The position numbers were made by a program, and so were the translations under genes. A stretch of DNA of 64,000 nucleotides from Staphylococcus sp. IVB6240 (GTDB taxonomy: Bacteria > Bacillota > Bacilli > Staphylococcales > Staphylococcaceae): the NCBI RefSeq assembly GCF_025558425.1, contig NZ_CP094718.1:1984001-2048000 (forward strand), read 5' to 3'. Shown piece by piece: positions 57,463 through 64,000 of this stretch. Position 1 is the first letter of the stretch; the number at the start of each line of letters is the position of its first letter. The notes beneath the pieces are model-generated. The model was not told the DNA's origin, searched no databases, and saw only the letters and a list, made by a program, of their open reading frames with translations.

Positions 57463-58638
57463 TTATTTAATAATGTCTATTAGTTCTTTTTTAGATGCTG
57501 ATCGTGCTGGAATCCAACCGAAAACAACACCAATCAATGTTGAAACACCCACTGCTAATAAGATAGAACCAAGACTTACCGCACTCTTAATGTACTCTGG
57601 CGTCACAGCATCGACTAATGAGGCAATCAAAATACCTAAGATAAGACCGACTAATCCACCGATCAGACAGAGAATGACACTTTCAATGAGGAATTGGAAC
57701 TCGATATGTCGACTTTTTGCACCGAATGCACGTCGAATCGCAATTTCCTCTGTACGTTCTGCAACAGAGATATACATAACATTCATGACACCAATACCGG
57801 CAATAAAGAGTGAGATACCTGCAACAGCTGCCACAAAGTATGTGATGGAATCAAAGATCTTACCGATACTCTTCATCATTTCTTCTAAGTCGGTATATTG
57901 GTATTCACCCAAACCAGCTGCCGAACCGCTTCGATTCAGTTTTTCAGCCACTTGATTCGCTATTTTTTTCTTGTTTTGCTTTTCACCAAATTGTATTTCT
58001 AACTGTGGCGCGTCTGGTTTAAGATTCGGTAAGTAGTGTTGCACTGTTCGTGTCGGAATACTTACTGCATTTTGTATTTGTCCATTGTTTTGAATACCTA
58101 CCACTTCAAAACCCATACCATCGATATAGATAGTTTTACCAATTGCTTTACCTTTAAACAACTCATCGGCAACATTTGATGAGATGGTCGCAACACGGCT
58201 TTCCATGATATTGTCATCTTCTGTAAAACCTTTCCCTTCATCAGGGCTTTCTACAGATTTTTTCTTTACGACAGCGATATCTGTTTCCTTTTTCTCAGTA
58301 CTCGCTTTAGAGGAAAGACCAAAAGTATCATCTTCCTTTACATGTGCATCCTTCACACCTTTGACTTGACGTGCTAACTCAATATCACTATCCGTAAAGG
58401 GGTCACGATTCGGTGCATTAGGATCTTTGGCAAAATAATTAATCAATGCGGCTCCTTTAGAAGCACCTGCATTACTGAACTCTTCATTCGCCGTCTTCTT
58501 GAAACCATTCCCCAATGACATGATCGTAATTACCGCAGCAATTCCGATAATAATCCCAATCATGGTAAAAATGTTACGGCGCTTATTTTTCATAATAGAC
58601 AATAGTGAGACATGAATGATATTTGCTAAACTATTCAT
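57463..58638 (-). CDS. MacB-type ABC permease, YknZ-like
   Basis: 391 residues: N-terminal membrane helix, extracytoplasmic MacB domain (about 45-260) and three C-terminal FtsX helices (FIAGIGVMNVMYISVAERTEEIAIRRAFGAK motif). Works with the ATPase and adaptor encoded before it to expel peptides or toxins (YknWXYZ protects Bacillus from SdpC). Its ATG overlaps the ATPase gene by 8 bases. Confidence 0.85.
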   Translation of the reverse strand: MNSLANIIHVSLLSIMKNKRRNIFTMIGIIIGIAAVITIMSLGNGFKKTANEEFSNAGASKGAALINYFAKDPNAPNRDPFTDSDIELARQVKGVKDAHVKEDDTFGLSSKASTEKKETDIAVVKKKSVESPDEGKGFTEDDNIMESRVATISSNVADELFKGKAIGKTIYIDGMGFEVVGIQNNGQIQNAVSIPTRTVQHYLPNLKPDAPQLEIQFGEKQNKKKIANQVAEKLNRSGSAAGLGEYQYTDLEEMMKSIGKIFDSITYFVAAVAGISLFIAGIGVMNVMYISVAERTEEIAIRRAFGAKSRHIEFQFLIESVILCLIGGLVGLILGILIASLVDAVTPEYIKSAVSLGSILLAVGVSTLIGVVFGWIPARSASKKELIDIIK

Positions 58639-59317
58639 GGTGATTCACCTCTTCTCGTTGAATACGACCATCTAGAATGTGAATCACACGGTCTGCTTGT
58701 TCTGCCACCCTTGGGTCATGTGTCACCACAATCATTGTTGTTCCACGTTCCTTATTCAACTGTAAGAATAAATCCATAATATCTTGAGATGTTTTAGAGT
58801 CCAATGCACCCGTAGGTTCATCGGCTATAATGAATTTTGGTTGGTTGATAATTGCACGGGCGATCGCTACACGTTGCTGTTGGCCACCAGAGAGCTTGTT
58901 GGGTACGAGATTTTCCTTATCATATAATCCGACCTGATGTAGTACATCAATGACACGTTGTTTTCTTTGACGGGCACCTAAACCCGCGTATAACAATGGA
59001 ATACTGACATTCTCTAAAATGGTGTTGTTTTGAATCAATTTGAAGTTTTGAAAGACGAACCCGACTGTTTCATTTCGAATCTCAGCCAATGCGTTATCTG
59101 ACTTCTCCTTATAATTCGATCCACCAAATAAATAATCACCCTCATATCCTCGATCGATAAAGCCAAGGATATTGATCAAGGTACTCTTCCCAGATCCAGA
59201 AGGCCCCATAATTGCCACAAACTCTCCTGCCTCTATACGTAAGTTGATATCTTTCAAAATGTGATTTGTTTCGTTACCGTTTTTAAAATGACGGTTAACA
59301 TCTACCAATTCTATCAT
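58631..59317 (-). CDS. MacB-type ABC ATPase, YknY-like
   Basis: 228 residues. Walker [16 protein letters not shown], signature [14 protein letters not shown], Walker [14 protein letters not shown]-loop VVTHD. LolD/MacB type. ATGA overlap with the adaptor gene. Confidence 0.88.
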   Translation of the reverse strand: MIELVDVNRHFKNGNETNHILKDINLRIEAGEFVAIMGPSGSGKSTLINILGFIDRGYEGDYLFGGSNYKEKSDNALAEIRNETVGFVFQNFKLIQNNTILENVSIPLLYAGLGARQRKQRVIDVLHQVGLYDKENLVPNKLSGGQQQRVAIARAIINQPKFIIADEPTGALDSKTSQDIMDLFLQLNKERGTTMIVVTHDPRVAEQADRVIHILDGRIQREEVNHHE

Positions 59318-60372
59318 TCCGACACCTCAACTTTTTTGCCATCTTTCACTTTGTTATCAGGATTTTTAATGAGCTTGTCACCTTTCTTCACACCTTTTTT
59401 CACAATCAGTGTGTCATTTTCTTCATCATATTCTACTTTCACTTTGCGTGCTTTACCTTGTTTGTCTACAACATACACGTGGTCATCTTTTGTTAAAACT
59501 GATTTTGGTAATTTCAATGTTTCTTGTGGAATTTTCGCTTCGACTGAGTAACCATTGCGTACTTTAAAGTCTAGGTCACCAACGATCACTTCGTATTTAG
59601 AAGTTTCATTTGCACTACCACCAGATGGACTATTTTGAACTGGATTATTTGTTGTGAGTGACGTACCACCTTCTTCGCCTTCTTCACCAGCGGGTTGCGC
59701 ACTTGCACCACTTGCTTGTCCAGCGCCACCCTCTTGTTGTTGGTAGCTTGTTGGGAGTTCACTGATTTTAACAATTTTACCCGTTCCTTTTTTACCTGTA
59801 CTGTTCACTTCAACATTGACTTTATCGCCTACTTTAATTTTATCTAAGTCATATTCTGAAACAGTTGTTTTAATTTCAGGATTCTCTGCAATCAATTGTA
59901 AAATCGGTTCTCCATCCCCAACGTTTTCTGTATTTTTTAGTGATACCGTACCAGGGAATGTCGCATAAATACTATTATTCACTTGGCCATCATAACGATT
60001 TAACTGACGCCATGCCTTATCAATCGCATTTTGATCCCCTTTGGATTCTGCTTGATTCACTTGGTCGACGAGTGATTGGCGTTGTGCCCCATCAATCGCA
60101 TAATTGATTAATGGCGTACCTTGTTGAACCTTTTGGCCATCTTCTACTTGTACACTCACAAAATCACCTAACTGACTATTATTTTGATATGTTTTAATGG
60201 TATGAGGCGAAACCTTACCCGTTACACGAATAGGATTGTCCTCCTTCACTTGATATGTATCGTAACCGTCTTTCTCTGTCTTGTCACCACCAAATGCCTT
60301 GACTGCCAAAGCAACGCCTAACAGTAAGACAAAACCGGCGACTGCCAAAATGATTAACGTACGTTTCTTCAA
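59314..60372 (-). CDS. membrane-fusion adaptor protein, YknX-like
   Basis: 352 residues. N-terminal membrane anchor, lipoyl-like halves (VQVEDGQKVQQGTPLINY and FPGTVSLKNTENVGDGEPILQL), short coiled coil, a Gly/Gln/Glu-rich insert of low complexity (about 210-255) and a C-terminal barrel. The start codon is TTG (60370-60372), 8 bases after AGGAGG. First gene of the three-gene operon. Confidence 0.85.
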   Translation of the reverse strand: MKKRTLIILAVAGFVLLLGVALAVKAFGGDKTEKDGYDTYQVKEDNPIRVTGKVSPHTIKTYQNNSQLGDFVSVQVEDGQKVQQGTPLINYAIDGAQRQSLVDQVNQAESKGDQNAIDKAWRQLNRYDGQVNNSIYATFPGTVSLKNTENVGDGEPILQLIAENPEIKTTVSEYDLDKIKVGDKVNVEVNSTGKKGTGKIVKISELPTSYQQQEGGAGQASGASAQPAGEEGEEGGTSLTTNNPVQNSPSGGSANETSKYEVIVGDLDFKVRNGYSVEAKIPQETLKLPKSVLTKDDHVYVVDKQGKARKVKVEYDEENDTLIVKKGVKKGDKLIKNPDNKVKDGKKVEVSE

Positions 60373-60472
60373 TGAAAAAACCTCCTGAATATTATTTGAA
60401 TATCATTCTATAAGTACTTTAACATCTAAAATAAACAATTGCGCTATTATCCCCTTTTCATTTATATCGTAC

Positions 60473-60492
60473 ATTTGTATACGATTACAAAT
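60473..60492. promoter_or_regulatory. operator candidate in the divergent yknX/yknW-like promoter region
   Basis: Perfect inverted repeat ATTTGTA-N6-TACAAAT. It lies just upstream of the -10 TATAAT (60516-60521) of the Yip1-domain gene and about 100 bases upstream of the adaptor gene. Confidence 0.45.
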
Positions 60493-60552
60493 ATTTTTAA
60501 GAATTTTTGTTATGTTATAATGTTATTATTCTTTAAAAGGGGTGTTTAATTA

Positions 60553-61164
60553 ATGGATTATTCAAAACCACTACATATTGAAAGTTTTACGAAAGAGCGT
60601 TTTGAACCTAAAGTAGGGCTCAAGTTAGTCATATTCCTTATTGTTATTGCGTTGAGTACAGTTGTTTCTGCATTTGCAGTTGACTTCAGCGCACTCATTT
60701 CAGAACAAGGTAGCGTTCAAGGTGCTGATGCTGAACAAATGGCAGCCTTTTCAAAATATGGTGCCTTGATAGGTAGCGTTATCGGCGCATTGTTTGCACT
60801 TGGCTTTATGTTCCTCGTTCTATTCATCATTGATAAAATTTTCAAATCTGAAACACGACCAAAAAGTATCTTTGCATCTGTGCTCTTACGTGCGATCGTT
60901 ATTCAACTGATCCAACTTGTCGCAGCAACGATTCAATGGATTGTCGGGTTAGATCTTATGCAATATTCAATCACATCATTGAATGTGTTCGACCCTGGTA
61001 ATCAAGCTTTAGGTGCCATCAGCCTAAAAACACTCGTATCTGCATGGTTACTTGGTGTGGTCTTACATTCAACGATGCATATTAACAAACGTTGGTCTTG
61101 GATTATTACAATCATTTACCTTGTATTATTCATGGGACTACCCCTTATTTTCGCGCTCGTTTAA
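60553..61164 (+). CDS. Yip1-domain membrane protein, YknW-like
   Basis: 203 residues with about 5 membrane helices and the Yip1 features (start PLHIESFTKERFEPKVGLK, YGALIGSVIGALFALGF, LRAIVIQLIQL). In Bacillus yknW is the first gene of yknWXYZ and helps assemble the exporter. Here the related gene is divergent from the exporter operon. Ribosome site AAAAGGGG, ATG 60553. Confidence 0.75.
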   Translation: MDYSKPLHIESFTKERFEPKVGLKLVIFLIVIALSTVVSAFAVDFSALISEQGSVQGADAEQMAAFSKYGALIGSVIGALFALGFMFLVLFIIDKIFKSETRPKSIFASVLLRAIVIQLIQLVAATIQWIVGLDLMQYSITSLNVFDPGNQALGAISLKTLVSAWLLGVVLHSTMHINKRWSWIITIIYLVLFMGLPLIFALV

Positions 61165-61478
61165 TATATTTGCATAAGAGGGGGCTGAGACATAGTGCTC
61201 AGCTCCTACCTTTTAAATATAGAAATAAGGATAGTGGCAGTAGGTGTCTGAAGTGAAAATGCGTTTTTGAAAACTTTGGGAGCACTACAAAAATCATAAA
61301 CATTTATAATGATTTTGTCGTAGTGCCCCTGCAAAGATGATTAGATGTGTGACAAGTTTATTAAGCAAACGTAGTCACATATCAATCAGCTACTGCAAAA
61401 CTTCTAGTCACCCTTGCCGGGGTGGGACGACGAAATCTTTTATAGAGAAAAAGATTTCTGCCCCACTCCCCTAATTTT
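61165..61478. repeat. intergenic hairpin/repeat cluster
   Basis: 314 bases without a gene. Contains a hairpin at about 61279-61330 (GGGAGCACTAC..AAAATCAT paired with ATGATTTTGTCGTAGTGCCCC), a GGGGGCTGAGACATAG segment of a kind common between staphylococcal genes, and at 61419-61471 the inverted copy of the hairpin repeat at 7932-7990. Confidence 0.7.
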
Positions 61479-61931
61479 TTAATTTCGTGCACGCATAAGA
61501 CGCTTCACGAATAGCCAGATAAAATAGATTAATAATATACTGAGCATACCCGTTAATAGATATGGTGGCAAATAGCTCTTACCTTGTGATAAATAATAGA
61601 CGTTTGTCACAAAGATAATCCAAGCACCCACTTCAACAATGATTAACGTAGTGAGCACCTCTGTCGCGTGGGAAGTTGTTTGTGATTCATTCTTTCCTTT
61701 CATGTTACGTTCAAGACGTGGTAAGTAATGAAGTAGCGTTGTAATAAGCACCCAAACTAACATGAAAATCAGTGGCAAACTCCATAAAAATGACTTTGCA
61801 CCGTATCGGTCAGGCATCCCTTGATAACCATAATGTGTTCCCACTTGATTTGGGATATTCCCGTAGACAACTGTTAAATAAATCACAGCTACTAACCATA
61901 AAATTGGTATACATAAGTTAACTTTTTTCAT
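61479..61931 (-). CDS. DUF1648-domain membrane protein
   Basis: 150 residues with four membrane helices. The DUF1648 motif IPNQVGTHYGYQGMPDRYGAKSFL (about residues 26-49) is clear. Family members include SdpI-like immunity and regulatory proteins, but this one has only the first module. It overlaps the fructosamine-kinase-like gene by 14 bases, so they are cotranscribed. Confidence 0.75.
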   Translation of the reverse strand: MKKVNLCIPILWLVAVIYLTVVYGNIPNQVGTHYGYQGMPDRYGAKSFLWSLPLIFMLVWVLITTLLHYLPRLERNMKGKNESQTTSHATEVLTTLIIVEVGAWIIFVTNVYYLSQGKSYLPPYLLTGMLSILLIYFIWLFVKRLMRARN

Positions 61932-62781
61932 TGATAATCCCCTCCATTTTTTCTCTTACTGCAGGTAGATACACCGTTCCAAATTTCACAAGATGAACGA
62001 GTAATAGATACAATTCATAAAATCGGATCCGAAATGCGGCCCCTTCTTGGAGAGGGTAAGTTTTATCATAAGCCGTATAAAAATCTCGATCAAAGCCACC
62101 AAACACTTTAGTGGCACCTAAGTCAAACTCACGATCTCCATATAACGGAGAGGGATCAAAAAGTGCAGGTGTGCCATCTGTCAAAAACATATAATTCCCT
62201 GCCCAAAGGTCACCATGTAACAGCGATGGCTCGCTCTTGTGCGCCTTCAACGTTTGACTCATGATGTCGTACACTTGTTCAAAGTTTGATGCATCTCTTG
62301 TAGACCACAACGCTTCTGCTTCCACACGTTGTATTAACGGTTGTATGCGTTGATGGAGAAACAAGTCATGCCATGATGTTTGCCAATGATTGTCAAAACT
62401 TATCGCACTGCCTCGATAAGGCTGTTCAAAGCCAAACTGACCATTGGGACTCATGACCTGGTGAAGTTGTGCAACACATCTTCCTAATACCTTTTGACTT
62501 CCTGTGATACCTTCTTCTAAATAACTTAGTAATAAGTATGCATCTCCATCAATACAGCCATTTGCGATAACTCTAGGTGCTGTAATTCCTGCTTGTTCAA
62601 ATGCTTTCAAGCCCGCTATTTCTGCCGCATAAAAGTCAGCTGATTGCTGTGCTTGTACAAGCAAAAAATACGTTTCTTTCACTGTTTCAACACGATAAGC
62701 TTGATTCACATCCCCACCGCTCACTGGTGTGATGGTTGTCATATTTTCAAGTGGTAATGCTTCATACCATTGCTGTTCCAT
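61918..62781 (-). CDS. fructosamine kinase family protein
   Basis: 287 residues from ATG 62781 (MEQQWYEALPLENM), with AAGGAGG before; the longer reading is unsupported. Aminoglycoside-phosphotransferase-like kinase fold: PVSGGDVNQAYRV, catalytic LLHGDLWAGNYMF and metal site PALFDPSPLYGDREFDLG. Such enzymes phosphorylate ketosamines on glycated proteins or free amino acids. Confidence 0.87.
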   Translation of the reverse strand: MEQQWYEALPLENMTTITPVSGGDVNQAYRVETVKETYFLLVQAQQSADFYAAEIAGLKAFEQAGITAPRVIANGCIDGDAYLLLSYLEEGITGSQKVLGRCVAQLHQVMSPNGQFGFEQPYRGSAISFDNHWQTSWHDLFLHQRIQPLIQRVEAEALWSTRDASNFEQVYDIMSQTLKAHKSEPSLLHGDLWAGNYMFLTDGTPALFDPSPLYGDREFDLGATKVFGGFDRDFYTAYDKTYPLQEGAAFRIRFYELYLLLVHLVKFGTVYLPAVREKMEGIINEKS

Positions 62782-62913
62782 ATACGATTCCTCCTTAAGA
62801 CTTCTTAAAAAACCATACCCTACTCTATCACTGAGCAATCAGATTGGTTTGAAAGTCATATGTGATTCGCTATACTTATTTTGTAAAAGATAACTAGTAA
62901 AGGAGTGCTCTTT

Positions 62914-63576
62914 ATGACAAATAAACGTCAACAATTATTAGACACATTCCACTATCGCTTCGCATCAAAACGCTTTGACCCTAACAAAAAAATTGACGAT
63001 AAAGACTTTGAAACGATCTTAGAAACAGGTCGTCTATCACCAAGTTCTCTTGGTTTAGAGCCTTGGAAGTTCCTCGTAGTACAAGACCCTGAATTACGCC
63101 AAGCATTGAAACCAATCAGCTGGGGCGCACAAGGACAATTGGATACAGCGAGCCATTTCGTTATCCTGTTAGCACGTAAAAATGTTCGTCCTGAATCACC
63201 TTATTTCCAATACCATGTACGTGAAATTAGACATATGTCTGAAGAAATGGTTTCAGCTATGGTAGAGAAAACAGCGAACTTCCAACGAGACAATCTTCGC
63301 GTCTATGAAAACGACCGTGCGTTATGGGACTGGGCAAGTAAACAAACTTATATCCCACTTGGTAATATGATGACAGCTGCTGCATACTTAGGCATTGATT
63401 CATGTCCAATTGAAGGCTTCCAATACGAAAATGTCGCAAAAGTATTAGCTGACAAAGGTTATCTTGATACAGATGAATTCTGGCCATCAGTGATGGTTGC
63501 ATTCGGTTATCGTGATGCAGAACCAAAACGTGAGAAAACACGTCGTCCTGCCGAAGAAGTCATCCAATGGATTTAA
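62914..63576 (+). CDS. NAD(P)H-dependent nitroreductase family protein (NfsB-like)
   Basis: 220 residues from ATG 62914 (MTNKRQQLLDTF), with AAAGGAG upstream. FMN-binding RFASKRFDPNKKI and LSPSSLGLEPWKFLVV, later MTAAAYLGIDSCPIEGF. Close to oxygen-insensitive nitroreductase/dihydropteridine reductase type. Substrate in vivo unknown. Confidence 0.88.
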   Translation: MTNKRQQLLDTFHYRFASKRFDPNKKIDDKDFETILETGRLSPSSLGLEPWKFLVVQDPELRQALKPISWGAQGQLDTASHFVILLARKNVRPESPYFQYHVREIRHMSEEMVSAMVEKTANFQRDNLRVYENDRALWDWASKQTYIPLGNMMTAAAYLGIDSCPIEGFQYENVAKVLADKGYLDTDEFWPSVMVAFGYRDAEPKREKTRRPAEEVIQWI

Positions 63577-63586
63577 TCACACCCAC

Positions 63587-63748
63587 GAGGTTATGAGAGA
63601 AGCGCTTAGAATTTGAGCAGAACGAGCGCAATGAGAAAAATCGCTTTTTGATTTTGTCGAATTGCGAAGTTCTGTCGAAAATTCTACTTCTCGAATACTG
63701 ACATCTCGAGGTTGTGATAAGAGTGCTTAGGATTTGAGTAGAACCTAG
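63587..63748. repeat. dispersed intergenic repeat, copy B, with flanking direct repeats
   Basis: 63670-63718 is related to 908-956. It is flanked by two direct repeats, 63587-63625 and 63709-63748, both reading CGAGGTTRTGA, then AGNGCTTAG, RATTTGAG and AGAAC. Confidence 0.6.
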
Positions 63749-63772
63749 CCCCCTCTAATCATCAAAACAATA

Positions 63773-63822
63773 TGCCCCATTCATACTTAGAAGCGATTCT
63801 ATATATGAATGGGGTTATTTTT
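63773..63822. terminator. bidirectional terminator
   Basis: Arms CCCCATTCATA / TATGAATGGGG with T-rich tail. Confidence 0.8.
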
Positions 63823-63839
63823 ATAGCTATTTAAGCTAT

Positions 63840-64000
63840 TTAAGCTGTTTGAGCTTTGGATTCCTCCGCTTCAATACGCATCAGATACGTTGTAATCTCA
63901 TCATAAAAATCAGTTAATTGTTTTGTAGTATGTTTTGTATCAATGGCATCATTGCCTGTAAAATCACTATGATCCCATCCCAGCATTGTCGGCATGACCT
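63840..64000 (-). CDS. unknown protein, C-terminal fragment
   Basis: An open frame enters from the right edge and ends in TAA at 63840. The visible 53 residues include MPTMLGWDHSDFTGND, TKQLTDFYDEITTYLMR and the end EESKAQTA. The frame choice is supported by the terminator just downstream. I do not recognise the family. Confidence 0.5.
   Translation of the reverse strand, partial: VMPTMLGWDHSDFTGNDAIDTKHTTKQLTDFYDEITTYLMRIEAEESKAQTA

Noticed and set aside
61165..61478. A short gene between the Yip1-domain and DUF1648 genes
   Set aside because: Only hairpins and dispersed repeats are visible; no open frame with a ribosome site.

Overview
This is a stretch of staphylococcal chromosome. The evidence is the low G+C content, a class III fructose-1,6-bisphosphatase, sortase A with the TLITC active site, a YSIRK/LPETG surface protein, IsaA-type and CHAP-type wall enzymes, an sst-type siderophore operon, cidAB/cidR and a FemABX enzyme. 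The gene neighbourhood resembles the fbp/relP/isaA part of the S. aureus chromosome, but the arrangement (trp operon and giant surface protein here, no cidC next to cidB) suggests another Staphylococcus species. I do not assign a species. I see no transposase, integrase, phage gene or CRISPR array.

Layout. 1-4 kb: the start of glycerate kinase, sortase A, an exporter and an aldarate-type (GudP-like) permease. 4-12 kb: fbp, a sodium:alanine symporter under a strong cre site, a heterodimeric multidrug ABC exporter and an odd QueD-like protein without catalytic residues. 12-19 kb: complete trpEGDCFBA operon behind two consecutive tryptophan T-boxes. 19-21 kb: YeiH-type membrane protein and butanediol dehydrogenase. 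21.5-30 kb: an 8.2-kb gene for a 2744-residue wall-anchored protein with 15 Rib-like and 6 Ig-like repeats, followed by a divergent CdaR-type regulator. 31-42 kb: small membrane protein, Nudix hydrolase, an FAD oxidoreductase with a Fur-box-like site, a stress SDR, a dicarboxylate/amino-acid symporter, Bcr/CflA exporter, KynB-like cyclase, an alpha/beta hydrolase and a two-domain PPK2. 41.8-47 kb: wall hydrolases (IsaA, CHAP, M23), the small alarmone synthetase RelP with an apparent N-terminal frameshift, nitroreductase and an NAD-binding protein. 47-51 kb: Fur-controlled siderophore transporter. 51-57 kb: cidAB/cidR, DUF488, universal stress protein, FemABX enzyme, zinc efflux. 57-61 kb: a YknXYZ-like peptide/toxin exporter with a divergent Yip1-domain gene. 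61-64 kb: DUF1648 protein, fructosamine-kinase-like protein, nitroreductase and the end of an unknown gene.

How parts connect. Sortase A would anchor the giant surface protein. The glycerate kinase and GudP-like permease share an unusual dyad in their promoter regions, and a CdaR-type diacid regulator is in the same window, suggesting one small regulon. Two iron loci carry Fur-box-like sites. Several genes are separated by bidirectional hairpin terminators, and at least two families of dispersed intergenic repeats occur.

Most functions are from family recognition by eye. No database search was run.
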